Source: Sedimenticola_A endophacoides (GTDB taxonomy: Bacteria > Pseudomonadota > Gammaproteobacteria > Chromatiales > Chromatiaceae). From it: a DNA stretch of 24,868 nt. Positions 7,918 through 15,237 of the stretch are shown here, in pieces. The notes beneath the pieces were generated by a model. It ran no database searches, was not told where the DNA came from, and worked only from the letters and a program-made list of their open reading frames with translations. The first letter of the stretch is position 1; every line of letters starts with the position of its first letter. Made by a program: the position numbers and the translations under genes. The stretch lies in contig PQCO01000174.1 of NCBI GenBank assembly GCA_003062345.1, positions 1 to 24,868 of the forward strand, written 5' to 3'.

Positions 7918-8829
7918 ATGCGAGACAAGATAATATTTTATGGTTTGCGGGGACTGGCGTCGACACCGCTGATTGCGCGCCAGTGGCTGGGGGCGCTCGT
8001 CGGCTGGCTGCTCTATCTCATCCCCAATGAGCAGCGGCGCATCGCCCGCATCAATATCGCCCTCTGTCTGCCCGAATTCTCCGCGCGCGAGCGGCGTAGC
8101 TTACTACGCCGCAGCCTGGTGGAAAATGCCCGTATCCTCCTGGAGATGCCAAGCATGTGGATCGGTGATCCCCGGCGCTGGCTGGGGCGCATCGAGCCCG
8201 GGGAGGGGGGTGAGCTGGTCGCGCGGGCCCTGGCCAAGGGAGGCGGCCTGATCGCCGCCGGACCCCATCTCGGCAGCTGGGAGCTGGCGCTGCACCATCT
8301 GTGCACCCTCGCCCCGGTGACCGCCCTCTACCGCCCGCCGCGCAATCACTCCCTGGATGGGCTGATTCGCGAGGGGCGCTCGCGGATGGGCGCGCGCCTG
8401 GCCCCGGCCGCGCCCCAGGGGGTGAAGCGCATCCTCGCCGGGCTCAAGGGGGGCGGGATGTTCGCCCTGCTGTGCGACCAGGAGCCCAAGGCGGCGGGCG
8501 GGCAGGGCGGGGTATTCGCCCCGTTCTTCGGCCAGCCGGCCGACTCCATGGTCCTGCTCTGCCGACTGGCGCGCAACACCGGGGCCCCGGTCCTGTTCTG
8601 GTATCTGGAGCGGCTGCCCGGCGGGCGGCGTTACCGTATGCACTGGCTCCCCGCGCCGGAGGGGATCGACGACCCGGATATCGAGCGCGCGGTGACAGCC
8701 ATGAACAGGGGGTTGGAGGCGTGCATCCGCCGTTGTCCCGAGCAGTACAACTGGTCCTACAAACGCTTTTACACCCAGCCCGAGGGGCGGGGTACACCCT
8801 ATCACCCCGGCCGGGGGGGGTCGGCCTGA
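7918..8829 (+). CDS. LpxL/HtrB-type lipid A biosynthesis acyltransferase
   Basis: The 303-residue protein matches the lysophospholipid/lipid A acyltransferase family that transfers acyl chains from acyl-ACP to Kdo2-lipid IVA on the inner membrane. The catalytic HxxxxE motif is HLGSWE (H117-E122) after GGGLIAAGP. Further family blocks are ALYRPPRN, LLCDQEPK and FGQPADS, and it ends with the PEQYNWSYKRF block typical of LpxL. A hydrophobic N-terminal region (about 15-35) serves as membrane anchor. Whether it adds laurate (LpxL) or myristate (LpxM) cannot be told. The C-terminal tail after YTQPEGRG is Gly/Pro rich and of low information. Confidence 0.92.
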   Translation: MRDKIIFYGLRGLASTPLIARQWLGALVGWLLYLIPNEQRRIARINIALCLPEFSARERRSLLRRSLVENARILLEMPSMWIGDPRRWLGRIEPGEGGELVARALAKGGGLIAAGPHLGSWELALHHLCTLAPVTALYRPPRNHSLDGLIREGRSRMGARLAPAAPQGVKRILAGLKGGGMFALLCDQEPKAAGGQGGVFAPFFGQPADSMVLLCRLARNTGAPVLFWYLERLPGGRRYRMHWLPAPEGIDDPDIERAVTAMNRGLEACIRRCPEQYNWSYKRFYTQPEGRGTPYHPGRGGSA

Positions 8830-9155
8830 TGGTCTGGCCCGGCGTCCGCCGAACCTCCGGATAGACGGGGGCAGCCGGTGCGGTGCACGATTTGCTCCAC
8901 GGCCGGCGGACGGTTTGAAAAATGGGGCTGACCCTGTGCACATGACCCTGTGCCATGGGCTTCGTTTCCGCCCCGAAAACCGGATGCCACGGCATATTGC
9001 CTGGCACACCCCGGGTGTATCTGTCATAACCTATAGATTAACGGCAATTTTTATTGATGATCCGGTTCGCCGGGTGGGCGATGGAGGCTAAAGTCTGCCG
9101 CCCGGCGGGCCGCTAGAGGAGTAGGTGGGGACTACAGGACCGGCCGGAGATCAGG
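8830..9155. other. intergenic region with an 11-bp direct repeat
   Basis: No convincing gene is seen in this 326-bp gap. TGACCCTGTGC occurs twice at 8929-8939 and 8943-8953, in a context (AAATGGGGCTGACCC) that resembles short mobile-element remnants. An AT-rich stretch at about 9027-9060 is the likeliest place for a promoter of the downstream VWA cluster, but no clear hexamer pair can be named. Confidence 0.4.
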
Positions 9156-9482
9156 ATGGCTATTTTCGATATCAGGGCGCTGTTTCGATTTGGGCTTCTT
9201 TTTATGGTGGCGTTGACGTCCGGGCTCGCTCAGGGCGCCGTGCCCGAGGTCGCGCCCCCCGATGTGCGCGTGCTGATCGATATCTCCGGCAGTATGAAAC
9301 AGAACGACCCGCGCAACCTGCGCCGCCCCGCCCTGCGGCTGCTGGTGGGGCTGCTGCCTGAGGATGCCAGGGCAGGGGTCTGGACCTTCGGCCAGTACGT
9401 CAACATGCAGGTGCCCCTCGGTAAGGTGGACACCGGTTGGAAGGGCCGGGCCCGTGAAGGGGCGTCAAAGATCCACCGCTAA
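9156..9482 (+). CDS. VWA-domain surface protein, 5' part (interrupted by repeat copy B)
   Basis: This is the N-terminal 107 residues of a VWA protein, plus one element-encoded Arg (CGC) and the TAA stop at 9480-9482. It has a signal peptide (MAIFDIRALFRFGLLFMVAL and on to about residue 27) and the metal-ion-dependent adhesion motif DISGS (D42, S44, S46). The frame ends in the element at 9477. The other part of the gene resumes in the same frame at 9777. The join reads ...GASKIH then SLGLFTNIEEA, as expected for an uninterrupted VWA domain where the next MIDAS threonine follows. As it stands, the transcript encodes only a truncated secreted fragment unless the element is removed or bypassed. 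Confidence 0.85.
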   Translation: MAIFDIRALFRFGLLFMVALTSGLAQGAVPEVAPPDVRVLIDISGSMKQNDPRNLRRPALRLLVGLLPEDARAGVWTFGQYVNMQVPLGKVDTGWKGRAREGASKIHR

Positions 9483-9776
9483 CCGCCATGGAGAGCGAAG
9501 CGAAGGCGGTTAGTCCCCGATAGGCGTAGGCGCGGTTGTATGGCCGCAGTTACGACCGATAGGGAGTGACGTAGGGCATACAAATAGCGCATTCGACACG
9601 CCGTAGAGTCATTGTGGTCATCATGACGGAGTTGCGCACGAGCAGCTTTGCTGCAATGTGCGGGACGGAGTCGTGATGAGCGCAGGACGGTCGGGGCAGT
9701 AACGGCTGTCGCGTTGGCGAGTCGATTTTGGGGACTGGGATGTCCCAAAATCTTTCACGAGGTAGCGACACTCTTG
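9477..9776 (+). repeat. 300-bp structured repeat element, complete copy B
   Basis: The copy runs from CGCTAACCGCC to ACACTCTTG and is exactly 300 bp. It differs from copy C at two of 300 positions (9578 and 9593). A 9-bp stem CTAACCGCC/GGCGGTTAG lies at 9479-9513. A long central hairpin spans 9618-9679 (outer 10-bp stem with one G-U, inner CGCAC/GTGCG and GCAGC/GCTGC stems). A 9-bp stem GATTTTGGG/CCCAAAATC lies at 9724-9752. It interrupts the VWA gene between codons CAC and TCC, in phase 0. No target duplication is seen. No transposase is encoded; a minus-strand frame of 89 codons (9479-9748, TTG start) spans it. The exact left end could be one base earlier because a C is shared by all flanks. 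Confidence 0.93.
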
Positions 9777-11306
9777 TCCCTGGGGCTGTTCACCAACATC
9801 GAGGAGGCGATCAAGCGTGCCAGCGAGGATTGGCGGGGGGCGCCGGAGAAGTACCACCGCCACATGATCCTGCTCACCGACGGCATGGTCGATATCTCCA
9901 AGCGCAGCGAGCCGAGCCAGGCCTCGCGCGCGCGCATCATCGAGCAGCTTATCCCACGGCTTCAGGGCCTGGGGGCCAGGGTCCACACCATCGCACTGTC
10001 CGATAAGGCCGACCACGGGCTGATGCGCCAGCTGGCCACCGCCAGCGGCGGCTGGCATGAGCAGGTGGACAATGCCGAGCAGTTGCAGCGCATCTTTCTG
10101 CGCATGTTCGAGAAGGTCGGGCAGCCCGACACCCTGCCATTGAAAGACAACCGTTTCGTGGTCGATGCCAGCATCGAAGAGGTGACCCTGCTGGTATTCC
10201 GCGACGAGGGGGCGGCGCCGACCCGCATCGTGCCAGCGGCCGGTGACGCGTTCGATGCCGCCAGTGCGCCCGCCGGGGTGAGCTGGCACCGCGACGAGGG
10301 CTACGACCTGCTGACCATTGCCGGGCCCGTCCCGGGCGAGTGGCGTATCGAGGCGGCGGCCGATCCCGACAACCGGGTGATGGTGGTGACCCAGTTGAAG
10401 ATGCGCACCAGCGATGCCCCCGCCACCCTGGGCGCCGGCGAGCCGCTCCCTTTGCAGATCCGCTTCACCGACCGGGACGAGCTGATCACCGATCAGGGGT
10501 TTCTCGATGTGCTGCAGGTGCAGGTGCAGACCTTCGATGCCGACGGCCCGAGCGAGCCGCGTCCGGTCATGGACAATGGCGAGGGGGGCGACGAAAAGGC
10601 CGGTGATGCGCTGTTTGGGACCGCCCTGGAGACCGAAATGAGCCCCGGCAAGGTGGAGCTGGTGATTCGTGCCGAGGGCAAGACCTTCGCGCGCGAGCGG
10701 CGCCAGTACTTCGAACTGGAGGCGGCGCCTGAGCCGGTGGTGTACGCCACCCTCGACGTCGCGGAGCAGGTGCAGATCGGAAAGCCCGGGATCATGGTCC
10801 GGGTGCTGCCCAATGACGAGGTCCTGGCACGCGACGCAGTGGAGGTGAGCGCCACCCTCGAGTCGGACCAGGGAGAGGGGCAGCCGGTGATGTTCCTGCC
10901 CGGCATCGACGGCAACCAGGAGGTGTGGATCGACCAGAGCCTCCTCCAGGGCCAGTGGCGCCTCAGTGTCAATCTGCGCGGCCTGGACAAGGCGGGCGAG
11001 GCGCTGGATGTTATGCTCGATCCGGTGCCGATCGAGGGGAAATATGTCGAGCCGCCTCCGCCGCCGGAACCTGAACCAGAGCCTGAGCCGGCGGCGCAAC
11101 CCGAGCCAGCCCCCGAGCCGGAACCGGAGCCCGAGGCCGAGGAGCCGCCGGCCGAGTGGCTGATGGTCTCTCTGGTCTTCGGCGGGGTGAATCTGCTGCT
11201 GGTGGTGGTTGGTGGATTGGTGTTCTGGCTCGCCAGGAGGGGTCGGCGTGACGATCTGGTCAGGCTGGTGGACGAGGCTCCGGAGCAAGGGGGGGCGAAT
11301 GGTTGA
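9777..11306 (+). CDS. VWA-domain surface protein, 3' part (after repeat copy B)
   Basis: This is the C-terminal 509 residues of the gene begun at 9156; without the element the protein would have 616 residues. SLGLFTN supplies the expected MIDAS threonine and LLTDG the end of the VWA fold. A long beta-rich region follows (about 10140-11030). A Pro/Glu-rich stretch (PEPEPEPEP pattern, 11055-11150) leads to one membrane helix (WLMVSLVFGGVNLLLVVVGG) and a basic tail RRGRR, so the protein is anchored with its VWA part outside the membrane. The layout resembles the TIGR03503 family of marine gammaproteobacteria. The frame is also open backward into the element to a TTG at 9648, so an alternative start could express this part with about 43 element-encoded residues. 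Its stop overlaps the next gene's start (ATGGTTGA). Confidence 0.85.
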   Translation, partial: SLGLFTNIEEAIKRASEDWRGAPEKYHRHMILLTDGMVDISKRSEPSQASRARIIEQLIPRLQGLGARVHTIALSDKADHGLMRQLATASGGWHEQVDNAEQLQRIFLRMFEKVGQPDTLPLKDNRFVVDASIEEVTLLVFRDEGAAPTRIVPAAGDAFDAASAPAGVSWHRDEGYDLLTIAGPVPGEWRIEAAADPDNRVMVVTQLKMRTSDAPATLGAGEPLPLQIRFTDRDELITDQGFLDVLQVQVQTFDADGPSEPRPVMDNGEGGDEKAGDALFGTALETEMSPGKVELVIRAEGKTFARERRQYFELEAAPEPVVYATLDVAEQVQIGKPGIMVRVLPNDEVLARDAVEVSATLESDQGEGQPVMFLPGIDGNQEVWIDQSLLQGQWRLSVNLRGLDKAGEALDVMLDPVPIEGKYVEPPPPPEPEPEPEPAAQPEPAPEPEPEPEAEEPPAEWLMVSLVFGGVNLLLVVVGGLVFWLARRGRRDDLVRLVDEAPEQGGANG

Positions 11307-11313
11307 ACTCGAC
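11299..11313 (+). CDS. first five codons of the coiled-coil membrane protein gene, cut by copy C
   Basis: ATG GTT GAA CTC GAC starts inside the last codons of the VWA gene and has AAGGGGGGG just upstream, as in many translationally coupled gene pairs. The element begins directly after GAC. Reading continues in frame at 11614 with CTG CTG TTG, giving MVELDLLLLLFLGELL, a natural N-terminal membrane anchor. As sequenced, translation from this ATG would give MVELDR and stop. Confidence 0.7.
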
Positions 11314-11613
11314 CGCTAACCGCCATGGAGAGCGAAGCGAAGGCGGTTAGTCCCCGATAGGCGTAGGCGCGGTTGTATGGCCGCAGTTACGACCGATAGG
11401 GAGTGACGTAGGGCGTACAAATAGCGCATCCGACACGCCGTAGAGTCATTGTGGTCATCATGACGGAGTTGCGCACGAGCAGCTTTGCTGCAATGTGCGG
11501 GACGGAGTCGTGATGAGCGCAGGACGGTCGGGGCAGTAACGGCTGTCGCGTTGGCGAGTCGATTTTGGGGACTGGGATGTCCCAAAATCTTTCACGAGGT
11601 AGCGACACTCTTG
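11314..11613 (+). repeat. 300-bp structured repeat element, complete copy C
   Basis: This copy has the same 300 bp length as copy B, with two differences (positions 101 and 116 of the element). It is inserted between codons GAC and CTG of the second gene of the cluster, phase 0, same orientation as the gene, without target duplication. The CGC TAA at its left end stops translation after the first five codons of that gene. Its hairpins are unchanged from copy B. Confidence 0.93.
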
Positions 11614-12810
11614 CTGCTGTTGCTGCTGTTTCTCGGCGAGTTGCTGATTGTCACCAGCGCCGTGTCGGTGTCGATGGTGGTTGCCGCCGTGCTGCGTCGG
11701 CGGCGGGACCGGGCTGCGGCGCGGGCGCTGCTCTCCTCCATCAGCGCCGATGAGCAGCGGCGCGGGCTGGAGACCAGGGCCTTTCTCGAAGAGAACCTGG
11801 GGATGCAGGGCGAGGCGCTGGAAGAGGCCCTGATCCGGATCGCCCATGGTGAGAAGTACCTCTACCAGGCGGCTATCAATACCTACCTGCGCCGGGATGC
11901 CGCGGCCTTTCAGAACCTCAATGTCGACTTCGAGGGCGCGGTCGCCCCCTATCGCCTCCTCAAGGCGCCGGTGCGCACCGTGGAGGTGGCGGGCGAGCCG
12001 CAGGAGGGGGCCGCCCCGGCCGCCGCGCCGCCCTCTGTGGAGTCCCACGAACTGAAGATCCTGCGCAAGGAGAATGCGCGCCTGCAGGATGAGCTGCGTG
12101 TCACCATGGATACCATGAGCCGAATGCTCAACGAATACGCCTCCATGTTCTCCGGCGGCAGCGGCGAGACCCTGGACAAGGAGAAGATGATCAAGATGTT
12201 CCAGTCCGAGCTGGAGGCGCCGGAGGGGTCCGCCATCACCATTGAGACCGACGGCGACCGGTTGCGCGTGGTCAAGAACGAACCGGTGGCTGTGGCGGAC
12301 GACACGGCGGTGCAACCGGATGAAGCGGAAGATACGGAGACGCCGGACGATCTGGTGGATGTGGATGAGCTGCCACCCGGGGAGGCGGAAGAGGATGACC
12401 TGGATCTTACCGATGAAGGGACCATTCAACCCCCGGATGATGAAGATCTGATGCTTGATTCGGGGGAGGAGATCGCGCCTCCTCCGGCCGAAGAGCCGGA
12501 GACACCCCCCGAGCGGGATGAGCCCGAGTCCGAGTCCGAGTCCGAGTCCGAGTCCGAGTCCGAGTCCGAGTCCGAGTCCGAGTCCGAGTCCGAGTCCGAG
12601 TCCGAGTCCGAGGCGGGAGGTTCCACGGAGGTCCCGGTGCTGCAGGAGGACGCGGTGGTGGACCGCGGCGCCGGGCAGGAGACCCCCGGGGCAGAGGGTG
12701 CCGATGCGGAGGATGAGCTGATCGACCTCGACGAGATCGGCGACGATCTGGAGGGGGCGGATGACGATGAACTGATCGATCTCGACGAGGAGGAGCCGGA
12801 AAAGCGCTGA
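11614..12810 (+). CDS. membrane-anchored coiled-coil acidic protein with Glu-Ser repeat (5' end cut by copy C)
   Basis: With the five codons before the element the protein would be 403 residues. It opens with a hydrophobic helix (LLLLLFLGELLIVTSAVSVSMVVAAVL) followed by RRRRD, so it is anchored with most of the chain in the cytoplasm. A globular helical region (EALEEALIRIAHGEKYLYQAAINTYL) is followed by a coiled coil (HELKILRKENARLQDELRVTMDTM). The last 150 residues are strongly acidic, including a (Glu-Ser)14 run and DELIDLDE repeats near the end. I do not recognise a family. The frame is open back to a TTG at 11485 within the element, so an N-terminally altered form could be made. It lies between the VWA gene and the chemotaxis receptor, 18 bp before the latter. 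Confidence 0.75.
   Translation: MLLLLFLGELLIVTSAVSVSMVVAAVLRRRRDRAAARALLSSISADEQRRGLETRAFLEENLGMQGEALEEALIRIAHGEKYLYQAAINTYLRRDAAAFQNLNVDFEGAVAPYRLLKAPVRTVEVAGEPQEGAAPAAAPPSVESHELKILRKENARLQDELRVTMDTMSRMLNEYASMFSGGSGETLDKEKMIKMFQSELEAPEGSAITIETDGDRLRVVKNEPVAVADDTAVQPDEAEDTETPDDLVDVDELPPGEAEEDDLDLTDEGTIQPPDDEDLMLDSGEEIAPPPAEEPETPPERDEPESESESESESESESESESESESESESESEAGGSTEVPVLQEDAVVDRGAGQETPGAEGADAEDELIDLDEIGDDLEGADDDELIDLDEEEPEKR
12526..12612 (+). repeat. in-frame GAGTCC hexanucleotide microsatellite
   Basis: Fourteen perfect GAGTCC units plus a final GAG encode alternating Glu and Ser. The perfection at DNA level shows recent slippage or gene conversion, because synonymous drift would have broken it. 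Being a multiple of three, length changes keep the frame and alter only the linker length. Confidence 0.95.
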
Positions 12811-12828
12811 TGGCGGAGGGCGCCAGTC

Positions 12829-15189
12829 GTGGCGCATCGGCGTAGCGGACGGTCTGAGATGAGATTGCACAAGAGAATGGTCTTGGGGGCGATGCTCCTG
12901 TCGGTGGTGCCCACCCTGATCGCCACGGTGACGCTGGAGTATGTGGCCGGCCGCCACACTCATCAGGCACTGGAGGCGCTCTCCCGTGAGCGGTTGATCT
13001 CGATCCGCGATGTCACCAAGGCCCGCATCGAGGATTACCTAGGGGTGATCGCCGATCAGGTGATCAGCTTCTCCAGGGATCGCATGGTGGTGGATGCCGT
13101 GCGGGCATTCGGCGCCGGCTTCGCCGCCTATGGCGAGCAGGCGGCGGGGCAGGGCACGGCAGAGGCGGAGCGCGCCCTGCGGGCCTATTATGAAGGCCCC
13201 TACCGTGAAGAGTTCGTCCGTCGCAATCCGGGCGCCACGCCTGATCCGGTGGCCTGGGGCAGCGGCTTCGGGGAGCAGACGCTGCTGCTCCAGCAGCGTT
13301 ACATCAGCGACAATCCAAATCCGCTCGGGCATAAGGATCGGCTGCAAGACCCGGGCGATGACACCACCTATGGACACCAGCATGCCCTCTATCACGCCAT
13401 CTTCAGGGATTTCCAGCGGCGTTTCGGGTATTACGATATCTTCCTGGTCGAGCCGGAGCGGGGGCACATCGTCTATTCGGTGTTCAAGGAGCTGGATTTC
13501 GCCACCTCCCTGAAGGACGGGCCCTTCGCGCAGAGCGCGATCGCCGAGGTGTTTCGCCTCGCCAATCAGGCCACGGATCCCGATTATTACACCCTGACCG
13601 ACTTTGCCCCCTACTCACCCTCCTATCGGGATCCGGCGAGCTTTATCGCCTCGCCGATCTTTGATGGGGAGGAGCGGGTCGGGGTGTTGATCTTCCAGAT
13701 GCCCATCGACCGGATCGACGGCATCATGAGTCATCGCGGAGAGTGGCGGAAGATCGGCCTGGGCGAATCGGGCGAGACCTACCTGGTCGGCGCCGACGGG
13801 ACCCTGCGCAGCAACAGCCGCTTTCTCTCCGAGGACCGCGAGGGCTATCTGCAGGCGATCTCAGCGGCCGGTGTGGCGCCGGAGCGGGTCGCCGCGATCG
13901 CCTCCAAGGGGACCGGCATCACCCTGCAGCCGGTGGATAACGAGGGAGTGAGAGAGGCCTTGGCCGGGGAGGCCGGGTTCACCCGCCTGTCCGACTACCG
14001 CCGGGTACCGGTCTTCTCCGCCTACGCCCCGGTGGAGGCAGGGGGGCTGCGCTGGGCCATCCTGGCCGACATCAGCGAGGCCGAGGCGCTCGGCATCGCC
14101 GATGAGCTGCTCAATAAGATCCGCCTCAGTGCCCTGGTGGTGCTGCTGCTGGTGCTCAGCTGCGCGGTTGTAGCAGGCTACGTACTGGCCTGGGCCGTGG
14201 TGCGCCCGATCCTCCGTCTCAGCGGGGTACTCGGTGAGGTGGAGGTGCGCGCCGACCTCACCCGCGCGAGCGGATTGCGGGGGAATGATGAGATCGGCCG
14301 TGCCGGGCAGGCCCTGGATGCGATGCTGGAGAAGTTCCGCAAGATGATGGAGCGGGTATCGTGCAACGCCGAGGCGGTGGCGACGACCGCGGATCGCACC
14401 GCCCGGATTACCGCCGAGAGCGATCAGGCGATGGTCCGCCAGCAGGAGCAGACCTCCCAGGCGGTGCGGGCGATTACCGAGATGGCGGCCACGGTCAGTG
14501 AGATCGCCGACAGCGCCGCCAACTCCAGCCAGATGGTGCTGGAGACCACGCGGCAGGCGCAGACCGGACAGCAGGTGGTTGCCAGGACGGTCGGCGAGAT
14601 CGAGCAGCTGGCCGCCCGGGTGCTGGAGGCGGCCGGGGTGATCCAGGCGCTGGAGACGAAGAGCGCGGAGATCGGGCGGGTGCTGGAAGTGATTCAGTCC
14701 ATCGCCGAGCAGACCAACCTACTGGCCCTGAACGCCGCCATCGAGGCGGCCCGGGCCGGGGAGCAGGGTCGTGGTTTCGCGGTGGTGGCCGAGGAGGTGC
14801 GCACCCTCGCCAACCGCACCCAGGAATCGACCAGTGAGATACACGCCACCATCGCCAAGCTACAGGAGGGAACCGCGCAGGCGGTAGAGGTGATCGAACA
14901 GAGCAATCAGCAGGCCCAGGATGCGGTGCGCAATACCCTGGTCACCGGCGAGGCGCTGGAGGCAATCACCAGGGGCATCGAGCACATCAACGAGATGAGC
15001 GGCCACATTGCCGACACCTCTCAGCGGCAGCGCGCCGTCTCCAACGAGATCAGCGAGAACATCACCGGTATCGAGTCGATGACCCGCAACACCGCCGAGG
15101 GGATTCGCCAGACCTCGGATATCGCGGGTCAGCTCGCCACCCTGGCTCACGACCTGGAGTCTCTGGTCAGTCAATTCAGGATACGCTGA
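12829..15189 (+). CDS. methyl-accepting chemotaxis protein
   Basis: The 786-residue receptor has an N-terminal membrane helix (about 18-40), a large periplasmic sensor region of Cache-like character (to about 430), a second membrane helix (about 431-455), a HAMP linker (about 456-505) and a cytoplasmic signalling domain. The CheA/CheW-binding hairpin tip EQTNLLALNAAIEAARAGEQ lies near residues 626-645 and is canonical. The GTG at 12829 has GGAGG nine bases upstream and gives ten extra basic residues; the ATG at 12859 (MRLHKRM) is an alternative with a weak site. It follows the acidic membrane protein by 18 bp and precedes rsmE by 48 bp. The ligand is unknown; the sensor has a YYDIFLVEPERGHIVYS block typical of redox- or small-molecule-sensing receptors of sulfur and sulfate bacteria. 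Confidence 0.93.
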   Translation: MAHRRSGRSEMRLHKRMVLGAMLLSVVPTLIATVTLEYVAGRHTHQALEALSRERLISIRDVTKARIEDYLGVIADQVISFSRDRMVVDAVRAFGAGFAAYGEQAAGQGTAEAERALRAYYEGPYREEFVRRNPGATPDPVAWGSGFGEQTLLLQQRYISDNPNPLGHKDRLQDPGDDTTYGHQHALYHAIFRDFQRRFGYYDIFLVEPERGHIVYSVFKELDFATSLKDGPFAQSAIAEVFRLANQATDPDYYTLTDFAPYSPSYRDPASFIASPIFDGEERVGVLIFQMPIDRIDGIMSHRGEWRKIGLGESGETYLVGADGTLRSNSRFLSEDREGYLQAISAAGVAPERVAAIASKGTGITLQPVDNEGVREALAGEAGFTRLSDYRRVPVFSAYAPVEAGGLRWAILADISEAEALGIADELLNKIRLSALVVLLLVLSCAVVAGYVLAWAVVRPILRLSGVLGEVEVRADLTRASGLRGNDEIGRAGQALDAMLEKFRKMMERVSCNAEAVATTADRTARITAESDQAMVRQQEQTSQAVRAITEMAATVSEIADSAANSSQMVLETTRQAQTGQQVVARTVGEIEQLAARVLEAAGVIQALETKSAEIGRVLEVIQSIAEQTNLLALNAAIEAARAGEQGRGFAVVAEEVRTLANRTQESTSEIHATIAKLQEGTAQAVEVIEQSNQQAQDAVRNTLVTGEALEAITRGIEHINEMSGHIADTSQRQRAVSNEISENITGIESMTRNTAEGIRQTSDIAGQLATLAHDLESLVSQFRIR

Positions 15190-15237
15190 ACGTACCACCT
15201 CTCCCCGCGGCGGGACCGGCTCTGATATGCTGCCGGG

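Noticed and set aside
9477..9776. Integron attC site or CRISPR-like array
   Set aside because: The element has CTAAC and GTTAG in a hairpin, but it is 300 bp, lies inside genes and lacks the attC core pattern. Four copies separated by kilobases of unrelated genes are not a CRISPR array.
9477..9776. Classical group I or group II self-splicing intron
   Set aside because: The left exon ends in C rather than the U of group I, the 5' GUGYG and 3' AY of group II are missing, and I see no conserved core. A different kind of intervening sequence remains open.
9477..9776. Rickettsia-like palindromic element translated within proteins
   Set aside because: Those elements are in-frame and readable through. 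This one begins CGC TAA in the host frame, so it cannot simply be translated as an insert.
11458..12963. Long minus-strand frame with a Leu-Gly repeat
   Set aside because: It is the antisense image of the GAGTCC microsatellite and of the acidic protein gene; it has no start context and its composition follows the other strand.
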